Below the pieces are notes generated by a model. The model ran no database searches. It had not been told where the DNA came from and saw nothing but the letters and a program-made list of their open reading frames with translations. DNA of 64,000 nt from Hermodice carunculata (Eukaryota > Annelida > Polychaeta > Eunicida > Amphinomidae), in NCBI GenBank assembly GCA_964020975.1, contig OZ026628.1:56949022-57013021 (forward strand), in the 5' to 3' direction. Positions 50,346 to 62,756 of the stretch are shown here, in pieces. The position numbers and the translations under genes were made by a program. Position 1 is the stretch's first letter. Each line of letters begins with the position of its first letter.

Positions 50346-51960
50346 TGCCTTACCATCACAACTAGGATGCTTTGGCAGTTGCAAACACCGTTTGTGACAC
50401 GAGCATTTGGATTTTTAAAAAGGCAACTAAAACCAAAAACATGTGCAAAGAACGTTTTCTGCAACGCCAAATTATATATTACACAACAAATCCACAAAAC
50501 GCATTTACAGCAAAACAACGATATTGGATTCGTTGTCTTGAGTTGTGCATGGAAACATAGTGCAGCTGCAGCTTTTTGTCTGTGTCGGTTCATACTGTGT
50601 TTTGAAATGTATAAGGTATGAAGAAGTTACCACAACACTGCACCCACCTCAATTTAGACAAATGTATATAATTAGGGGGTAGGTTTCTGTACAGAAGTAG
50701 TGTTTTCCGTAGACTAGTTTGTGACTCTCTGTTTTCATATGTATGTTTACATGTCTATGTATTTTCACCACTTGGCCCCTAGAGGGCGTGAATGTGGCAA
50801 TAAAATCTTTTGTACCTTTGTACCTTTGTGTTCCTGACCTGGTCGCGTGCATACTGTTCTGTGTTGTAGGCACCAGCTGGCCGAAAAAATGACGGAAGCG
50901 CAAGCAGCACTATTCATGCTGTTTATGACCACAATTTGCATATATGTGTTTTAGGTGGGCAACGCCTGGTGTGTAGAAATGTCACTATATTGATTTGGTC
51001 CACGGGATTGTTGGCGGACACATGATCGTCATACTGTGAAAAGTAAAGGATTCGGTTATGAGAGCGTTACTTCAATCTGGTGTTAGACCACACCTTTCCA
51101 TGGAAGAAGACAAATGTGGAGCCAGTCCCTCCTTCCTAATTATGCTCCAGTTTATGATAAAAATCCCTGTAAGTCAAAGGAAAACAGATGCACTGATGTG
51201 GGTAAATTATCCATGGTTACCACAAAACGTGTGCATGTGGTTTGGTTCTTATAACGTGATAGCTGAAATTATTTCATACTTTTAATGTATACTCTTCTTT
51301 TTTCTCACTTTCGAGCATGATAAGGGCCCCATTTACCACGTAGAAGTACTCATTTATTTTAATGTCGTTTACTGTGCAACATTTATATTACATAATTACA
51401 TTCCTGCATATGATTTTGGCAATAAATGAACAAAAATAAGGATAGGCTTCTGTATTTCACATCCAGACAGATTTATCAAGATATCTGCATCGTTTTGGTT
51501 AGCTTGTGTCCACCACATAACCGGGTCAGATTGTCAGTTATGAATGACCACAGATGGCTGAATAACCCTAATTCCTTTCTAAACAGAAGTATATGGAGCT
51601 TTCAGCATTGTGTGCCACCTATCAGGACGCTCATGGTAGTAGGGGATACAGTTGTGTTTCACGTTGGCATAGCATCAGTGACAGCAATGTTGAAGTGTGC
51701 AAATCAAACATCAACAATGGCCATGTATGTCTGCCCTCGACTGCCGGTATCCTTTCTTGACAAAGGAAGTTGAATGTAATTGCTCATGTATGACTGTTGT
51801 CACGAGGTTAGTGTCAAATACAAAATTGACTGTCATGTACAAAACTGTTGTGTTTGTAATTATAGAGGGCAATTTTGTATGTAAATTGAACCCTGCGCAA
51901 TTAGTCAATTTTACATCACAGGTGGCCTACTATAAAACATAAGAATTTCACATTACATGA
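50346..51960. other. No gene supported
   Basis: Several open frames of 60-115 codons (for example 51426-51773) show no domain, signal peptide or splice context that would justify a call. Confidence 0.45.
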
Positions 51961-51972
51961 ACTTCAAAGTAA

Positions 51973-52027
<55 letters not shown>

Positions 52028-52036
52028 TTCAAAGTA
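51961..52036. repeat. TA array bracketed by 11-bp direct repeats
   Basis: ACTTCAAAGTA at 51961-51971 and again at 52026-52036 flanks a TA array (51977-52024). It resembles a target duplication around a TA-only insert. Confidence 0.7.
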
Positions 52037-52265
52037 TAATTTCGTTGGGTGGTCTGTATGATAGCGGTCATACATGACCCCAATACAGGTCTCCCAGATC
52101 TTATGTATATATACTATTGTTTTTATGAAAAAAAATTGTACGGTACTGACTGAATGTATATATATATGTTGATTGAATAAAAGAATTCCTGATTCCTGAT
52201 TGTGCATCAGTTCACACAATACGACCTGAAGTACGCATTATCATACATCGTAAATTACATGTGCT

Positions 52266-52427
52266 ACAACAACACCAGCAGCAACAGCAACAACAGCAAC
52301 AACAGCAACAATAACAAAAAGGTCAATGTGAACACTTGCTGTGACTTCCCATTCTTATAATTTATTAGAAGCATTAACTTGAAAGCTTCAAACAAAGGAA
52401 TAGTGGACACAGTGGCTGAGTGATTAA

Positions 52428-52504
<77 letters not shown>
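52266..52504. repeat. CAA/CAG array and a TA array
   Basis: Interspersed CAACAG units fill 52266-52316 and a pure TA array fills 52430-52504. Just before the TA array, GTGGCTGAGTGATTAATGC resembles a tRNA A-box region, possibly a SINE start interrupted by the microsatellite. Confidence 0.85.
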
Positions 52505-52512
<8 letters not shown>

Positions 52513-53187
52513 GGATTTTTGGATCATTTAAGAAGCTATAATGTCACCTGACATCGGTTTCTACTACAGCCAGCCTACATATTACAAAGTGGTTTAGTAG
52601 AAGTATGTGAATAAAAAAGCCATCGTAACGTGTAAACAAAGGAGGTTAACAGTAGCAAGACATCTAGAATTAGCACTGGTTATAAACAGAATTATAAAAT
52701 TTGGATCAGGATCAACAACATGAAGTAATATCGCTTTTGTATTGTGAAAATGCTTTAAAACCATTACATTCAACAAACAAATACTTATAAACTCGTGATA
52801 AATTACAGTAAATGCTCAGAATACAGAATACAGAAATTGTGTTATTTTCTTCGACCAATATGAAGCTTATTCTCAACATAAACAATGCCAAATGCACAAA
52901 CAAGTTTTTAAAGTCGTGTGTATAATTAAATATGTTTTCCCACTTACATGAATTGCATTATGTTTTAAAGTTCATGTGAATGATGTCCAGAAATATAAAT
53001 TCCTGGTGTTTTGTAAAATATCATACATATATGTCCTGTTTGCTGGGTTCTCTCCTTTCGATATTATTTTACACCAAACCTTTTTATAATGGATCTGGAG
53101 ACGGCGTGATGGATCCTATTCAAGTGTTACTTTGCGTTTCTTTGATTACGTGTTGCAGCAGTATTACAGCCAGCAACAGTGTCGAAG
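52505..53187. other. No feature recognised
   Basis: AT-rich filler. Confidence 0.5.
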
Positions 53188-53300
53188 GACCATGAGCTAT
53201 GCTGGCAGCTGTGGTACAGAAGTCTGGGCGACAGGGTGTTAGGCAATGAGATATAATTAAATTATGGGAGCCTGGCCTCCTTACCGATCAGTACAGCGGC
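53188..53300 (+). repeat. Duplicated segment, partner of 53837-53942
   Basis: ATGCTGGCAGCTGTGGTACA and the following AGAAGTCTGGGCGACAGG recur about 650 bp downstream as GTGCTGGCAGCTGTGGCACA with the same continuation, ending with CCTCCTTACC-ATCAGTACA in both. The downstream copy interrupts the pogo-type coding region, so part of the transposon was duplicated or rearranged. Confidence 0.85.
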
Positions 53301-53424
53301 AGTGGTGCCCACTGCTTTGGGCTTACCCTTCAATCCTTAGGGAGACTGGCTGTGTTGGTAGCTACATACACTAAAACTCTCATTAGCAAGGACCTCTCTG
53401 GAGTATGCTCCTCCTTGCAATGGG

Positions 53425-54408
53425 CAGTGGGCACCTTAAGGGTATACCAAACTCTGCTACAGTGGGATTTTTTTTTTAAAAAAAGGTAATCAGGACATGT
53501 ATTTGGATTTTCTCCTTTCAAACTGGAATTTTTGCACCATTGCTCATCCCCTTTGCCATATTCTTCACCCCACACAGTGTAATTTCCTTACCACATCATG
53601 GAGTACAGTGTGGGCCAGTCAGCCAGGACAGCATCAGATCAGTTCTGTTTGTACCCCTGCCAATCAAGCTAATAGCAAAATATTCTCCAGTGTACATGTC
53701 ACAATGAAATAGAGAAAATTTCTAACACTTACAATGAAGCAGAAATACTTAAAGAACTTGAGGGTAAATCACGTAGACAAATTGCGGCAGAGTATGGCAT
53801 ATCAAAAAGAGCAGTGGTGCCAGCAAAAAACACGCCATTATCTGTGCTGGCAGCTGTGGCACAGAAGTCTGGGCGACAGGCTGTTATGCAACCAGATACA
53901 GTTAAACTGCGGGAGCCTCCTTACCAATCAGTACAACATTGTCAAAAGGAAACAGAAAGTCATGTTAGCTCTTGAGGAAAACATGAACCTTAAAAGGAAA
54001 AGAGTGAAGGTCAACACCCATGAGCAACTGAATGAGGCAATGTTTCAGTGGTTCAGTGTGATGTACAGTAAAAACATCCCAGTCTCAGGTCCAATCATGA
54101 CAGAAAAAGCCCAAAATTGAAGGCCAAAAATTAAGCTTAAAATTTATATGTACATGTACGTTGCACATGTTGTTAATTTCCAAAATCAGGTCTTTTTTCC
54201 CTGTTGCAGGTAATAAAGAATAAACAGCATAAACATATAATGTGTATGTGTATGTCTTGTCTATCTTTTGTGTTGTGTACTTATCCATACTACTGGTAAC
54301 TGGTAATCTGTGTACCCACGGTGGTCATCTCTCTCTGCAGCAGACAACTCCTTTCAGAGGGCACTTCTCTCTTGTCCTTAGGGTGCCCACTGTATAGAGG
54401 TTTCACTG
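53425..54408 (+). pseudogene. pogo/Tigger-type transposon remnant (DNA-binding half only)
   Basis: An N-terminal helix-turn-helix resembles ILKELEGKSRRQIAAEYGIS at 53746-53805. A CENP-B-like second domain follows in another frame at 53992-54114 (KRKRVKVNTHEQLNEAMFQW, IPVSGPIMTEKA). These are hallmarks of pogo/Tigger elements in the Tc1/mariner group. No DDE catalytic domain follows. GTGCCCACTGTATAGAGG near 54384-54401 resembles the right end and CAGTGGGCACCTTAAGG at 53425 the left end, so about 1 kb survives, internally deleted and with at least one frame change around the duplicated segment at 53837-53942. The exact termini and the TA target duplication are not clear. Confidence 0.72.
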
Positions 54409-54808
54409 CAGTCTGAAGCCTCCTTGGTGTGACTCTCCATCACGAGAAGCTATTGCTGGCTGAGAGGTGCCATTTTAAACCACTATTGATAGTTTAGTGA
54501 CATGGCAGCATCCAATGAAATATAAACCAAAGTTTAACATATCTTTGCAAAGGGAAATTCAGATCAGCTGCCAAAAATTACTCAAATACAGATGAAAATT
54601 CCCTGTATAATGGCCAACTGTAACAAGGATCAGGATTTTGGTCAGGGTCAATGGATACATTGAGGCAAGCAGAGCGTAGAGCTCATGGCATACCTGTTGT
54701 ATTTCTTGACTCAGCAGTGACATTTGCTCATTAGTTGAATATCTATAACATTGTTTCATAAATTTAGTCAACACTGGCCACTTCCAACCAGGATTCGTAG
54801 TATTTCAA

Positions 54809-55035
54809 GCTGCGAAACACGTTCTGAGAAGTTACTGGCAGGAAAATCTTAGAATTTATTTGGGCTAATACAGCCTATGTTGAATTTCTACAGAAGAATC
54901 TCACAATAGTACTTCCATGTGTATACATGTTAAATAGTGACAGGTTAGCCTATGGGGTTCAGAGAGTTTGGACTATCGAATTGGATAATGGCTACTGGGA
55001 AGTGGCTCTGGATGAAAAGACACAAATACAATTTA
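54809..55035 (+). repeat. Dispersed repeat, partner of 5339-5549
   Basis: This is the second copy of the repeat described at 5339-5549, with the same order of shared phrases and the same ending AAAAGACACAAATACAAT. In this copy no TA array follows, which shows that the microsatellite at 5550 grew at, or inserted into, the end of the other copy. Confidence 0.75.
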
Positions 55036-55749
55036 CGTACAGCCTGTGCAAACTTGTAATTCAAGTTTGTCCACACCTTTAGTAGCTTGTTGAACCTCTA
55101 TAGTCAAACATGTACATGTCCCTTGGTATATATTTTTGTTCTATATGAGCTATGTGAAGTTGGATGTTGCTTGTCCAAACTTACAACCTACATTTGCTGA
55201 CACATAAAGGCTGGTGACAGTCAATAGTTAAACAGAGAGCTAGATTTCTGTAAGAGCTCTGTGAAGTTGAATGCTGTGTGACAGTGGATTACGTGAGCCT
55301 GAAAGTTGATATTAGTAGAGATTGTCACGTAAATGTTTTTATGTTCCTGTAAATAGTGAGACTCAAATACATGTACTTATAAATACATGTAAATCAATGT
55401 GTACACCTTTTACTTGTTGCAGTCATTTTATGCACCAGATTTACAAAGCATGGCAATCTGGTGTAGATGTAGCAATTTTTACTTCATAGTATAAATGGGA
55501 TAAGCATCATATTTAAATTTCATGTTAAAATTATGTAAATTAGGGGCAATTAAAATGTAAACAGTTCCGTATCTTCCAACCTATTATAGATAGACACAAA
55601 ATTAGAAGCATTATATACAAATTTGGAATACCTGGCAAGCTAACGAATAATAAACAAAAATTGTAGCATTTGGTATTATGCAAGTGGCAGCCCTTGCAAC
55701 ATTTAAAAGTTGAATATGTCCAAAACTATTATTAATAGAGATACCAATC
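55036..55749. other. No feature recognised
   Basis: AT-rich filler. Confidence 0.5.
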
Positions 55750-57060
55750 CAACTTCAAGAACTTTTTTCATGAGTATCTAACTTTAAACAATTTAGCATC
55801 TGCCAAAAACTCTCTTTTCAAGAAAAACGATTCCACTTTAAATCAACTTGTTAGCATACTTCATGCTATTTACAGTGGACTTGAGTTAGGCCATGAAACT
55901 CGTACGGTTTTCCTTGACATATCCAAGGCATATGATAGAGTTTGGCACGCTGGCCTACACTTTTTTGAACTGAAACATTTGGGCTTTGAGGATTCTGTCT
56001 TACGATTTATAGAAAGCTACCTTTCAAACCGACTTCAACGCGTTACTCCGGGAGGACAGACCTCCTCTAGGCTCTCCATAGAGAACCCCAAGGTTCCATC
56101 TCTAGCCCCCTACTTTTTCTCGTTTACATAAACGACACCTCTGATAGCATTACCTGTGATATCAGACTATTCCCGCATGATCTTAGTATTTTTGAATTTG
56201 TCCACGAGCCAACTGCTAGTGCTGAAAGCCCCAATTCTAACCTTGTACAAGTCCATCATTGAGGCAAGCTCTTGCGCATGATATCTAATGCAACTGAATC
56301 AACTTCTGTGATTTTTAACAAAACAAAACAAGCCTGATCATCCACCGCAACTCCTTGAAAACACACCGATACATGAAGCTACTCAACATACTCATCTTGG
56401 AGTTACACTATCTTGCAACCTGTCATGGCACCAGCATGTGGCACCCATTGTTAATAAAGTCAATCAACGGCTTGCCCTTCTACGCAGACTCAAATACAAA
56501 CTCTCTCGCCAGACTATAATCAGGTTGCATACTACTATGAATTGTCCTGTCCTCTAGTACGGACTTGTCCTGTTTGACAATTGCACTGCAAACCTGTCTC
56601 AATCTATAAAAGCTTTGCAGTATGAGGCAGCCAAGATTTGCCTGGGCGCAACAAGATACACTCCACGTGTCTTAATTCTTAAAGAGCTGAGATGGCAAAC
56701 TTTGTGGAACCGGAAGAAATACTTCAAACTTATTCTTTTCTTTAAATGTATAATAAGTTGACTCCATAATATCAACATGATCTGGTTCCCCGCATTCACA
56801 ACTTGACGTCCAGTGAGAAATCGCGCTGAATAACGCCAAATTAGGTTTACTATAAATCGCGTCGGCAAGTCATTTCTCCCATTCACTCTAACGTACGGAA
56901 CAACCTCCCGGATAATGCTTGCGTTACTGATTTCTTGCGGCAGTTTAAATCTAAATTAAACTTATTAATCTTAAAAGTTGACAAAAGCCCCTTATACTTC
57001 AAACATGGTAGTCGTTCTTGAACAAAGGCCACACGCAGCTACGTCTTGACTCCTTCCTTT
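55750..57060 (+). mobile_element. Old non-LTR retrotransposon fragment (reverse transcriptase)
   Basis: NDSTLNQLVSILHAIYSGLE and VFLDISKAYDRVWHAGL (with the first catalytic Asp) lie near 55830-55950, RFIESYLSNRLQRVTPGGQT near 56005-56065, LFPHDLSIF in place of the YADD box near 56167-56193, HTHLGVTLSCNLSWHQHV near 56390-56440 and RLALLRRLKYKLSRQTIIRL at about 56470-56530. QYEAAKICLGATRYTPRVL near 56620-56670 is the typical C-terminal part. Stops and frame changes are frequent, the palm motif is lost and both ends are missing. It is older than the LINE at 35478 and of a different lineage, perhaps Jockey/I-like. Confidence 0.78.
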
Positions 57061-57649
57061 TAAACACCCATGTACATCATGTCAATATCCTTCCAGCCTC
57101 AACGTGTGTATGTTCTTATCCGTCTAAAAGCAAAAACATTGCCTTTTGTTCTTCCCGTAGTACCTGGTGCAAGGGGACCGTCTACTGAACACTGTGTGTC
57201 ACTTACTCGCTCCAGGTGTAAATCCAACACTCATAGTTCAGTGTTCAAATGATATACTGTTGCGTATTCTCTTGAAAGGTAGTAGTGGTTTGCCGGACAA
57301 TAATAATGAATACATCTTTGGTTTAAACATATTATATTTCAAAAGAAAATACAATTAGCCGACAGGCTCACCAGCCTATATTAGGGCCTGTTGTACGAAT
57401 ACATCTTTGAGGCTCGTCAGACATTCATAGCAGAATCTAGAGGTTTCATCCTCTAATTTGATAAGCGACCTACTTCAGTTTTCATTATCTGGCATCAGTT
57501 GTAGCACTCCAGTACAAGCTGTGTATTTAGTCGGCTGTTTCATTCCGGTGTGTATTGTATATACTACTGCTTATTTTTATGTGTACTGGAGAGCCTTCAG
57601 ATTTGTTTACTGTAACTATTAGATAATCCAGTTGAAATAAATATGTTTA
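57061..57649. other. Possible 3' remainder of the old LINE; otherwise nothing recognised
   Basis: A few Ser/Thr-rich open frames (57070-57358) show no domain. Confidence 0.35.
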
Positions 57650-57650
57650 T

Positions 57651-57698
<48 letters not shown>

Positions 57699-57708
57699 AA
57701 TAATAATG

Positions 57709-57786
<78 letters not shown>
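57650..57786. repeat. (AAC)n-(AAT)n compound array
   Basis: About 15 AAC units followed by about 30 AAT units with one GAT variant. Confidence 0.97.
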
Positions 57787-57788
<2 letters not shown>

Positions 57789-58000
57789 CCCATATTATGG
57801 TCTTACAGAACTGGGCACGGAAACATTCGTTCTCAAACCTACCTGTGTTTATTCCGTTAGGTCTAAGATTGAGTACGTTCAATTATTAAAGATTGCTAAT
57901 CAACTGTGTTAACATAAGTCTTTATTTTCTTTTGTACTGAATAGATCTTCATTAGTAGGTGAAAGTAGTAATAGTAGTAATAACATGATTTTGTTTGGTA

Positions 58001-58129
58001 TTACACTTTTTCACTGGCCCGACGTCAATGATTAGCGGCCCTCCACTATCATTAGCACCTTGCTTTGCTCCTTGGCTAATGACCATGTCTGGCTGCTTAT
58101 CACTGATGCGGGCCAGTGAAAAAGTGTAA
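58001..58129. mobile_element. 129-bp MITE with perfect 21-bp terminal inverted repeats
   Basis: The ends at 58001-58021 and 58109-58129 are exact reverse complements starting TTACACTTTTTCACTGGCCC. The interior has a further inverted piece (GATTAGC near 58030 and GGCTAATGAC near 58074). No coding is present. The target duplication is unclear. Confidence 0.8.
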
Positions 58130-58693
58130 CCCCCCAAAAAAAGAATGTTATTGTTATATTATTCGTTTTATTTTAGGAAGATATCATTGCGACAATGACC
58201 GTCTAATGCTCAGAAAAATGTAGGTGCTCATATTATAATCCAAATGTTTATTTTCAACCTTATATGTATTTGGAACTTTGAGAATGATTACAAATTTTCT
58301 CGCTTTCTTTCATGCTGCCCAGCATCACCTCTATTGCATTGTCCAGGGTTCCACGGTAAATCAAATGGGACTTTCCACGCAGAATGATACACAAAAATTA
58401 TGATTTATTCCCTTTTTTCAGCGGTGTATTCCAAAGATCAGCCAGCTTGTACATAGGTAAATTGCTTAGTTTACAAATGGGTTGAAGCTTAATTAAATTT
58501 AAATAAATACGTTCAAATTAAAAAGATGGACGATCTGATTTTAGAAGCCAGCATGCTAGATTATGTATACAAACATACATACATGCGTACATACAACAAA
58601 AAAAAAACCCGAACCAAAACCCCCAAAAATAAAAAAAAACCAACCCCCCCAAACCCCCATAACCCCCCCCCCAAAAAAACCCCCAACAGGTAG
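58130..58693. other. Intron side of the CUB-like gene, with a C/A-rich tract
   Basis: A low-complexity C/A-rich tract lies at 58598-58688, immediately beyond the splice donor of the CUB-like exon (minus strand). A Gly-rich frame reading through it is treated as intron, not protein. Confidence 0.55.
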
Positions 58694-58699
58694 ACTCAC
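58694..58699 (-). promoter_or_regulatory. Splice donor GTGAGT of the CUB-like exon
   Basis: On the minus strand the sequence TGGCAGTCT is followed by GTGAGTC, a strong 5' splice site in phase 0. It separates well-behaved coding sequence from a homopolymer-rich tract. Confidence 0.7.
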
Positions 58700-61600
58700 A
58701 GACTGCCATTTTAATCCTATGAAGACCATAGATGTATGATACAGCTTTTGCAGCGCATCCCCGGTACCTGTGTATAAGGCTCCGTATTGAAAGAAGTACA
58801 TCTCAATCCAGTCATTAATTCCGATCATAAAAGAGTTACGATTACGGCATTCTATGTTTGCCCTCACCCAGCTTGATCCAAGGAATACACTTTGGGGAAT
58901 TGTGCGCGGAAAATAATATTTATATCGGTTAAATATATTTATCCGTGTTTTATGACATTCGAAGATACCAGGGATGGTCCACGTTGCTTCTACTAATTCT
59001 TTCGATTCTCGAAACAATACATTAAAATTAATGAGTATGGTCACGTGACAACTTTGAGGTTCTATTGAAGTTAACAGCAAATAATACTTAGATATAACAT
59101 TACGGGTTGCACAAGATAGAGGTCCTATCAGTAGCTTGTAACTCCTTATCGGATCTGCTGTAGAACTGAAAACCCACTTAGTGTGGTTATGAAGAACTGT
59201 GAGTTCGTACGAATGAGAACAAGTTTGTTTTATGTTTAGTACTGTGCTTGTTTCTTGCGGCATTTTTATCAAAGTTTTCAACCTGGTCGAAAGGTTCCAG
59301 TGTAATACGCACCTAACAGTATTTGCCGTGTAAACAGCAGTGTTATTTTCGGCGGACATCTCAATGCAGGATCCAACCGTAATAAGAATGTGCATCGCTA
59401 AAAATTTCAGGGCTCCCTTACCAATAAACAGGCGTACGGTCCAGTGAAACACGAACGCGCGGTCCTCTACTGGATTTAATTGCCCATCAAACCACATATA
59501 AACATCTTTTGCAGTCGTGTCACACCGATTTTGGGTATAGATTGGAGTAAGCGCATTGTTGTGTACCATGCAAATAAATTTGGTTTTGCTTTGGAAGTTG
59601 TGAATACTTAAAAAACAATCGGATACTGAAGTATTCGGGTTTGGAAAATAAGTTATGACAAGGCATGTTTTGTCCCCAAGTTGAATGAAAGTATCATATT
59701 CCATTTTTGTGCTATATTTACGACCATTGCAATATTGTGTAATGCCTTTGCAAGAGACTTGCTTAAATGAAAACGTAAAACGTCTTAACATGTTCGGTGA
59801 ATACGAGTAAAGAATGGCAATGAAAACTGTATGTAATGATGTAAGTCTGATAGGATCGCGCAAATTCCATATTTTCCAGTTTTTGCAAAAAGGGCCGATT
59901 TTCGCCTCAGACGAAATGTTATCTGCATTATAAAGTACTAATCCACCTTTTTGACACAATAACTCGGTAGGCCCTGTCAAATCAAGATGAATCAAAGAGA
60001 AATTGATATATGAGCCAAACCTTGAGACAATCACGATATATTTCAACTTGCAGTTTTCAGTGTCTCGGTTGGAAACCAATCGAAAGGGCAAGTCTATCTG
60101 AGAAACCTTACTTTGACTGAAAGCAAAAAAGACATGGATATCTCCAATTATAGGAATTGTGCTCTGAAAGGAAATAGTAATGTTAGAATTTGTGTCACTC
60201 CTCAAACGTGAGGTCAATGCTGCCGTAAATATATGCCCTGAGGTGGGAACTAAATGTTCGCATATTTTAGTGCGTATCCAGCTTCCACTTTCACCATACA
60301 GCAGAGGATGATAGATTGTCGGACCATCAGAAACTATAAATATTGATGAAGCATTTTTATGCACATAGATCAGGACGTGGATATTAAAATGTAGGCCTGC
60401 CATACTATGAATGACCCAAACCTGCCTTTTTATCGTATTTTCTTCTGGCTTTCCCAACAGCCGTAAGTTCAATGCATTAATTGATTTTGGAGAGAAAATA
60501 TGATTCAATGTGTTTGTTATGACGATAGTGTTTTTAACTAATTGATAAACACAGGAAATAGCCAGGTCAGCACAGTTGCAACTACAAGTATATATGAATC
60601 TAATCATATACATAAAACCTTTTGACTGTAAATTAAATTTGTCGTGCTTTCCACAAAAGTATTTCATTTCATTATAACTTGGAAAGCCAAATGCAAAATA
60701 ATCTGCCAAACAGTTCGCCCGTTTTCCAATGACAACTAACCGAAGAACATATATGTCAACGCACATGCCACTCTCACCAATAATTAACCAAAGTGGAAGC
60801 TTGAAGTTACTACGATAGCACCACCGTACCTCGCTGTACAAGATTCGGTCACAGTTATTTTGTAAAAAGTTGAGCTTACCATAGGCCTTTTGAACTTTGT
60901 TCAGAGCTCTTTTTTTCGCTGGCTTAGTAGAACAAACATTTTGATATTTATTTGTGCAATATGCTGTTTGTCGGACTGACTGCGTTATCACATATTGTAT
61001 TTTTCTCAAACACCTCTTAAGAATGTCTTTCATTTCTACGGTTTCATGTGAGAAAATAGGTCTCTCTGCCACATGATATGACAATTTAATTCCAGAACAC
61101 AAAAAGGTTTCGTGGCAGTAATATCCTGCATGAAAAAAGCTTCTGCATCCCATTGTGAGAATGTAAATTTTGTTACCATAAGATGTCAAAATAATGTGAG
61201 ATTTAAAGTCACATTCTGAAATTACAATGGGGCCAAGTCTTTTAGGTGTGATTGCGGACAGCTCATGTTTGTCACGTATATTTTCATACCACAATAGTTT
61301 GCATGCTACTGGGCCTAGTTTGGAAACTGTTATATTCCAGTATGCATTTCTCTTACTTTCAAAAGTGAATCGTCTAATGCGTGCAGCTATAAGCAACAGA
61401 TTTCCCACTGGGCCGGTGATATGCCCGTTGTTGCCACAAAACGACATGTTTTTGGAAGGTTTACAAGACCCGTAAGCTGTGTGGCAAAATGCAGACGAAC
61501 TGCACGTTTGGTTGATACGTGCTGAGTTATACACGCACGCATCGGACTTTTTCAGAATAGATAAGTATGTGCTCAGTGACTGTAATATACATGTGTTGAG

Positions 61601-61714
61601 CAGATACCGAATGGCTTCCTCAATAATTTTCATAATTCCGTTTTTTACGGTACAGTTAGTATTATTTGTCGTACCTTTATGGTACAACTCATAACAATAC
61701 TTTCCTTTAGTTCG
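58700..61714 (-). CDS. Large exon encoding tandem CUB-like extracellular domains
   Basis: About 1005 codons stay open. Residue numbers start at the codon at 61687. At least three CUB-like modules are seen. Residues 280-368 give LPLWLIIGESGMCVDIYVL, CLADYFAFGFPSYNE, YFCG and MIRFIYTC. Residues 400-508 give WVIHSMAGLHFNIHVLI, FIVSDGP, TSGHIFTA and ITISFQS. Residues 530-640 give CKLKYIVIV, CQKGGLVLYN, GPFCKNW and FTFSFKQ. Residues 80-210 and 660-995 are Cys-containing and probably degenerate modules of the same kind. CUB domains are extracellular binding modules. No membrane helix or signal peptide is visible, so the exon is internal. On the minus strand it begins after an AG at 61716-61715, again overlapping a TAG stop, and ends at TCT before the strong donor GTGAGT (58699-58694). 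The frame beyond is Gly-rich junk and is excluded. Exact family unknown. Confidence 0.72.
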
Positions 61715-62121
61715 CTACGGTATAGTGACTGAAAAGAGTTATAAGGATCAAAGAAGTCGTTTTGGTCTTATCACAGTTCTTTTGAAATGTTCGGTTATTT
61801 GTCTCACTTTTGGATATACTCCAAAGCTCTGAATCACCATTATACCAATAAGATAATTATAAACGTTCCCTGGTGACTGATTTTACTATTCACAAAGTCA
61901 GGGTATATTCCTGAATTGTTAGCAAAGACGGTATGTCAGTATGCAAAACTAAAACTAAAATAACACAGGTACATCCTCCATAAGTATCTAAATGAATGAC
62001 GATACGTCCCTAGCTGTATCCCCTTGTAATCTCAAAACAATTTGGCGGGTGTATTCAGTGACTGTTATACAGATTTACTGAATGGGTACATGATAGCTAC
62101 CTCATAAATATACATACATAC

Positions 62122-62127
<6 letters not shown>
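61715..62127. other. Upstream intron or flank of the CUB-like exon
   Basis: A pyrimidine tract (AACTCTTTTCAG) lies about 15 bp before the acceptor used in this call. Using that stronger AG instead would bring a stop into frame. No first exon with a signal peptide was recognised. Confidence 0.4.

Positions 62128-62205
<78 letters not shown>
62128..62205. repeat. (TA)n array
   Basis: About 39 TA units with ACATA variants at both edges. Confidence 0.95.
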
Positions 62206-62210
<5 letters not shown>

Positions 62211-62518
62211 TATAAATAGAAATATTCTAAAGTGATGGTCTGTTGTTAGGTATTCACGTAGAGAATTTTACCAATCTATTCTTGTGAATCGATCTAAAGA
62301 TGCATCAGAAAAAAATACATGATGTGTTAGAAAGATATTAATTTTTTGATATGTACTGTGATTGATATGCATTATTTTGTGACGAAATCTGGCCATTTAT
62401 TGCGCAAGAGGCAGTCAAATACTGAAGAAAGAAATGACTTGATAAGTATGCCATTGTTCGGATGCGCGTTGTGTATATGTTTAAAGCGGAACATAAAAAA
62501 CGTCTTAAAACACTTTAA

Positions 62519-62756
62519 CTCTTTCAGTGCTACATTTTTGGCTGAGTCAACAGCTTTCCTGACTGCGCATTGGGTACATACACCCAAAGCGTGCCGAGGA
62601 CAGCTATTGACTTGGACTATTATTTTTATGTCACTACGAGCATGCTGGTACGTCAATGAAATATTTTTTTTAAAGGAACCAGATTCCAGCACCTTTATAA
62701 TTTAGAGGAGTTCGTATCAAATAGCGTCACTTCACTAGCAGCTAGCACTGAAAGTG
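62519..62756 (+). mobile_element. TTAA MITE with decayed hairpin (copy 4)
   Basis: TTAA precedes the left end (62515-62518) and a degenerate CTAA follows the right end. The terminal repeats CTCTTTCAGTGCTA and TAGCACTGAAAGTG are a third TIR version, still symmetric. GGCTGAGTCAACAGCTTTCC opens the hairpin at about 62546-62610, whose arms now contain several mismatches. Confidence 0.8.

Noticed and set aside
52400-52440. SINE start before the TA array
   Set aside because: Only an A-box-like string is visible. The B-box and body are absent, so it is mentioned but not called.
58556-58693. Gly-rich C-terminal tail continuing the CUB-like frame
   Set aside because: A strong splice donor precedes it and the tract is C/A homopolymer-rich, so it is treated as intron.
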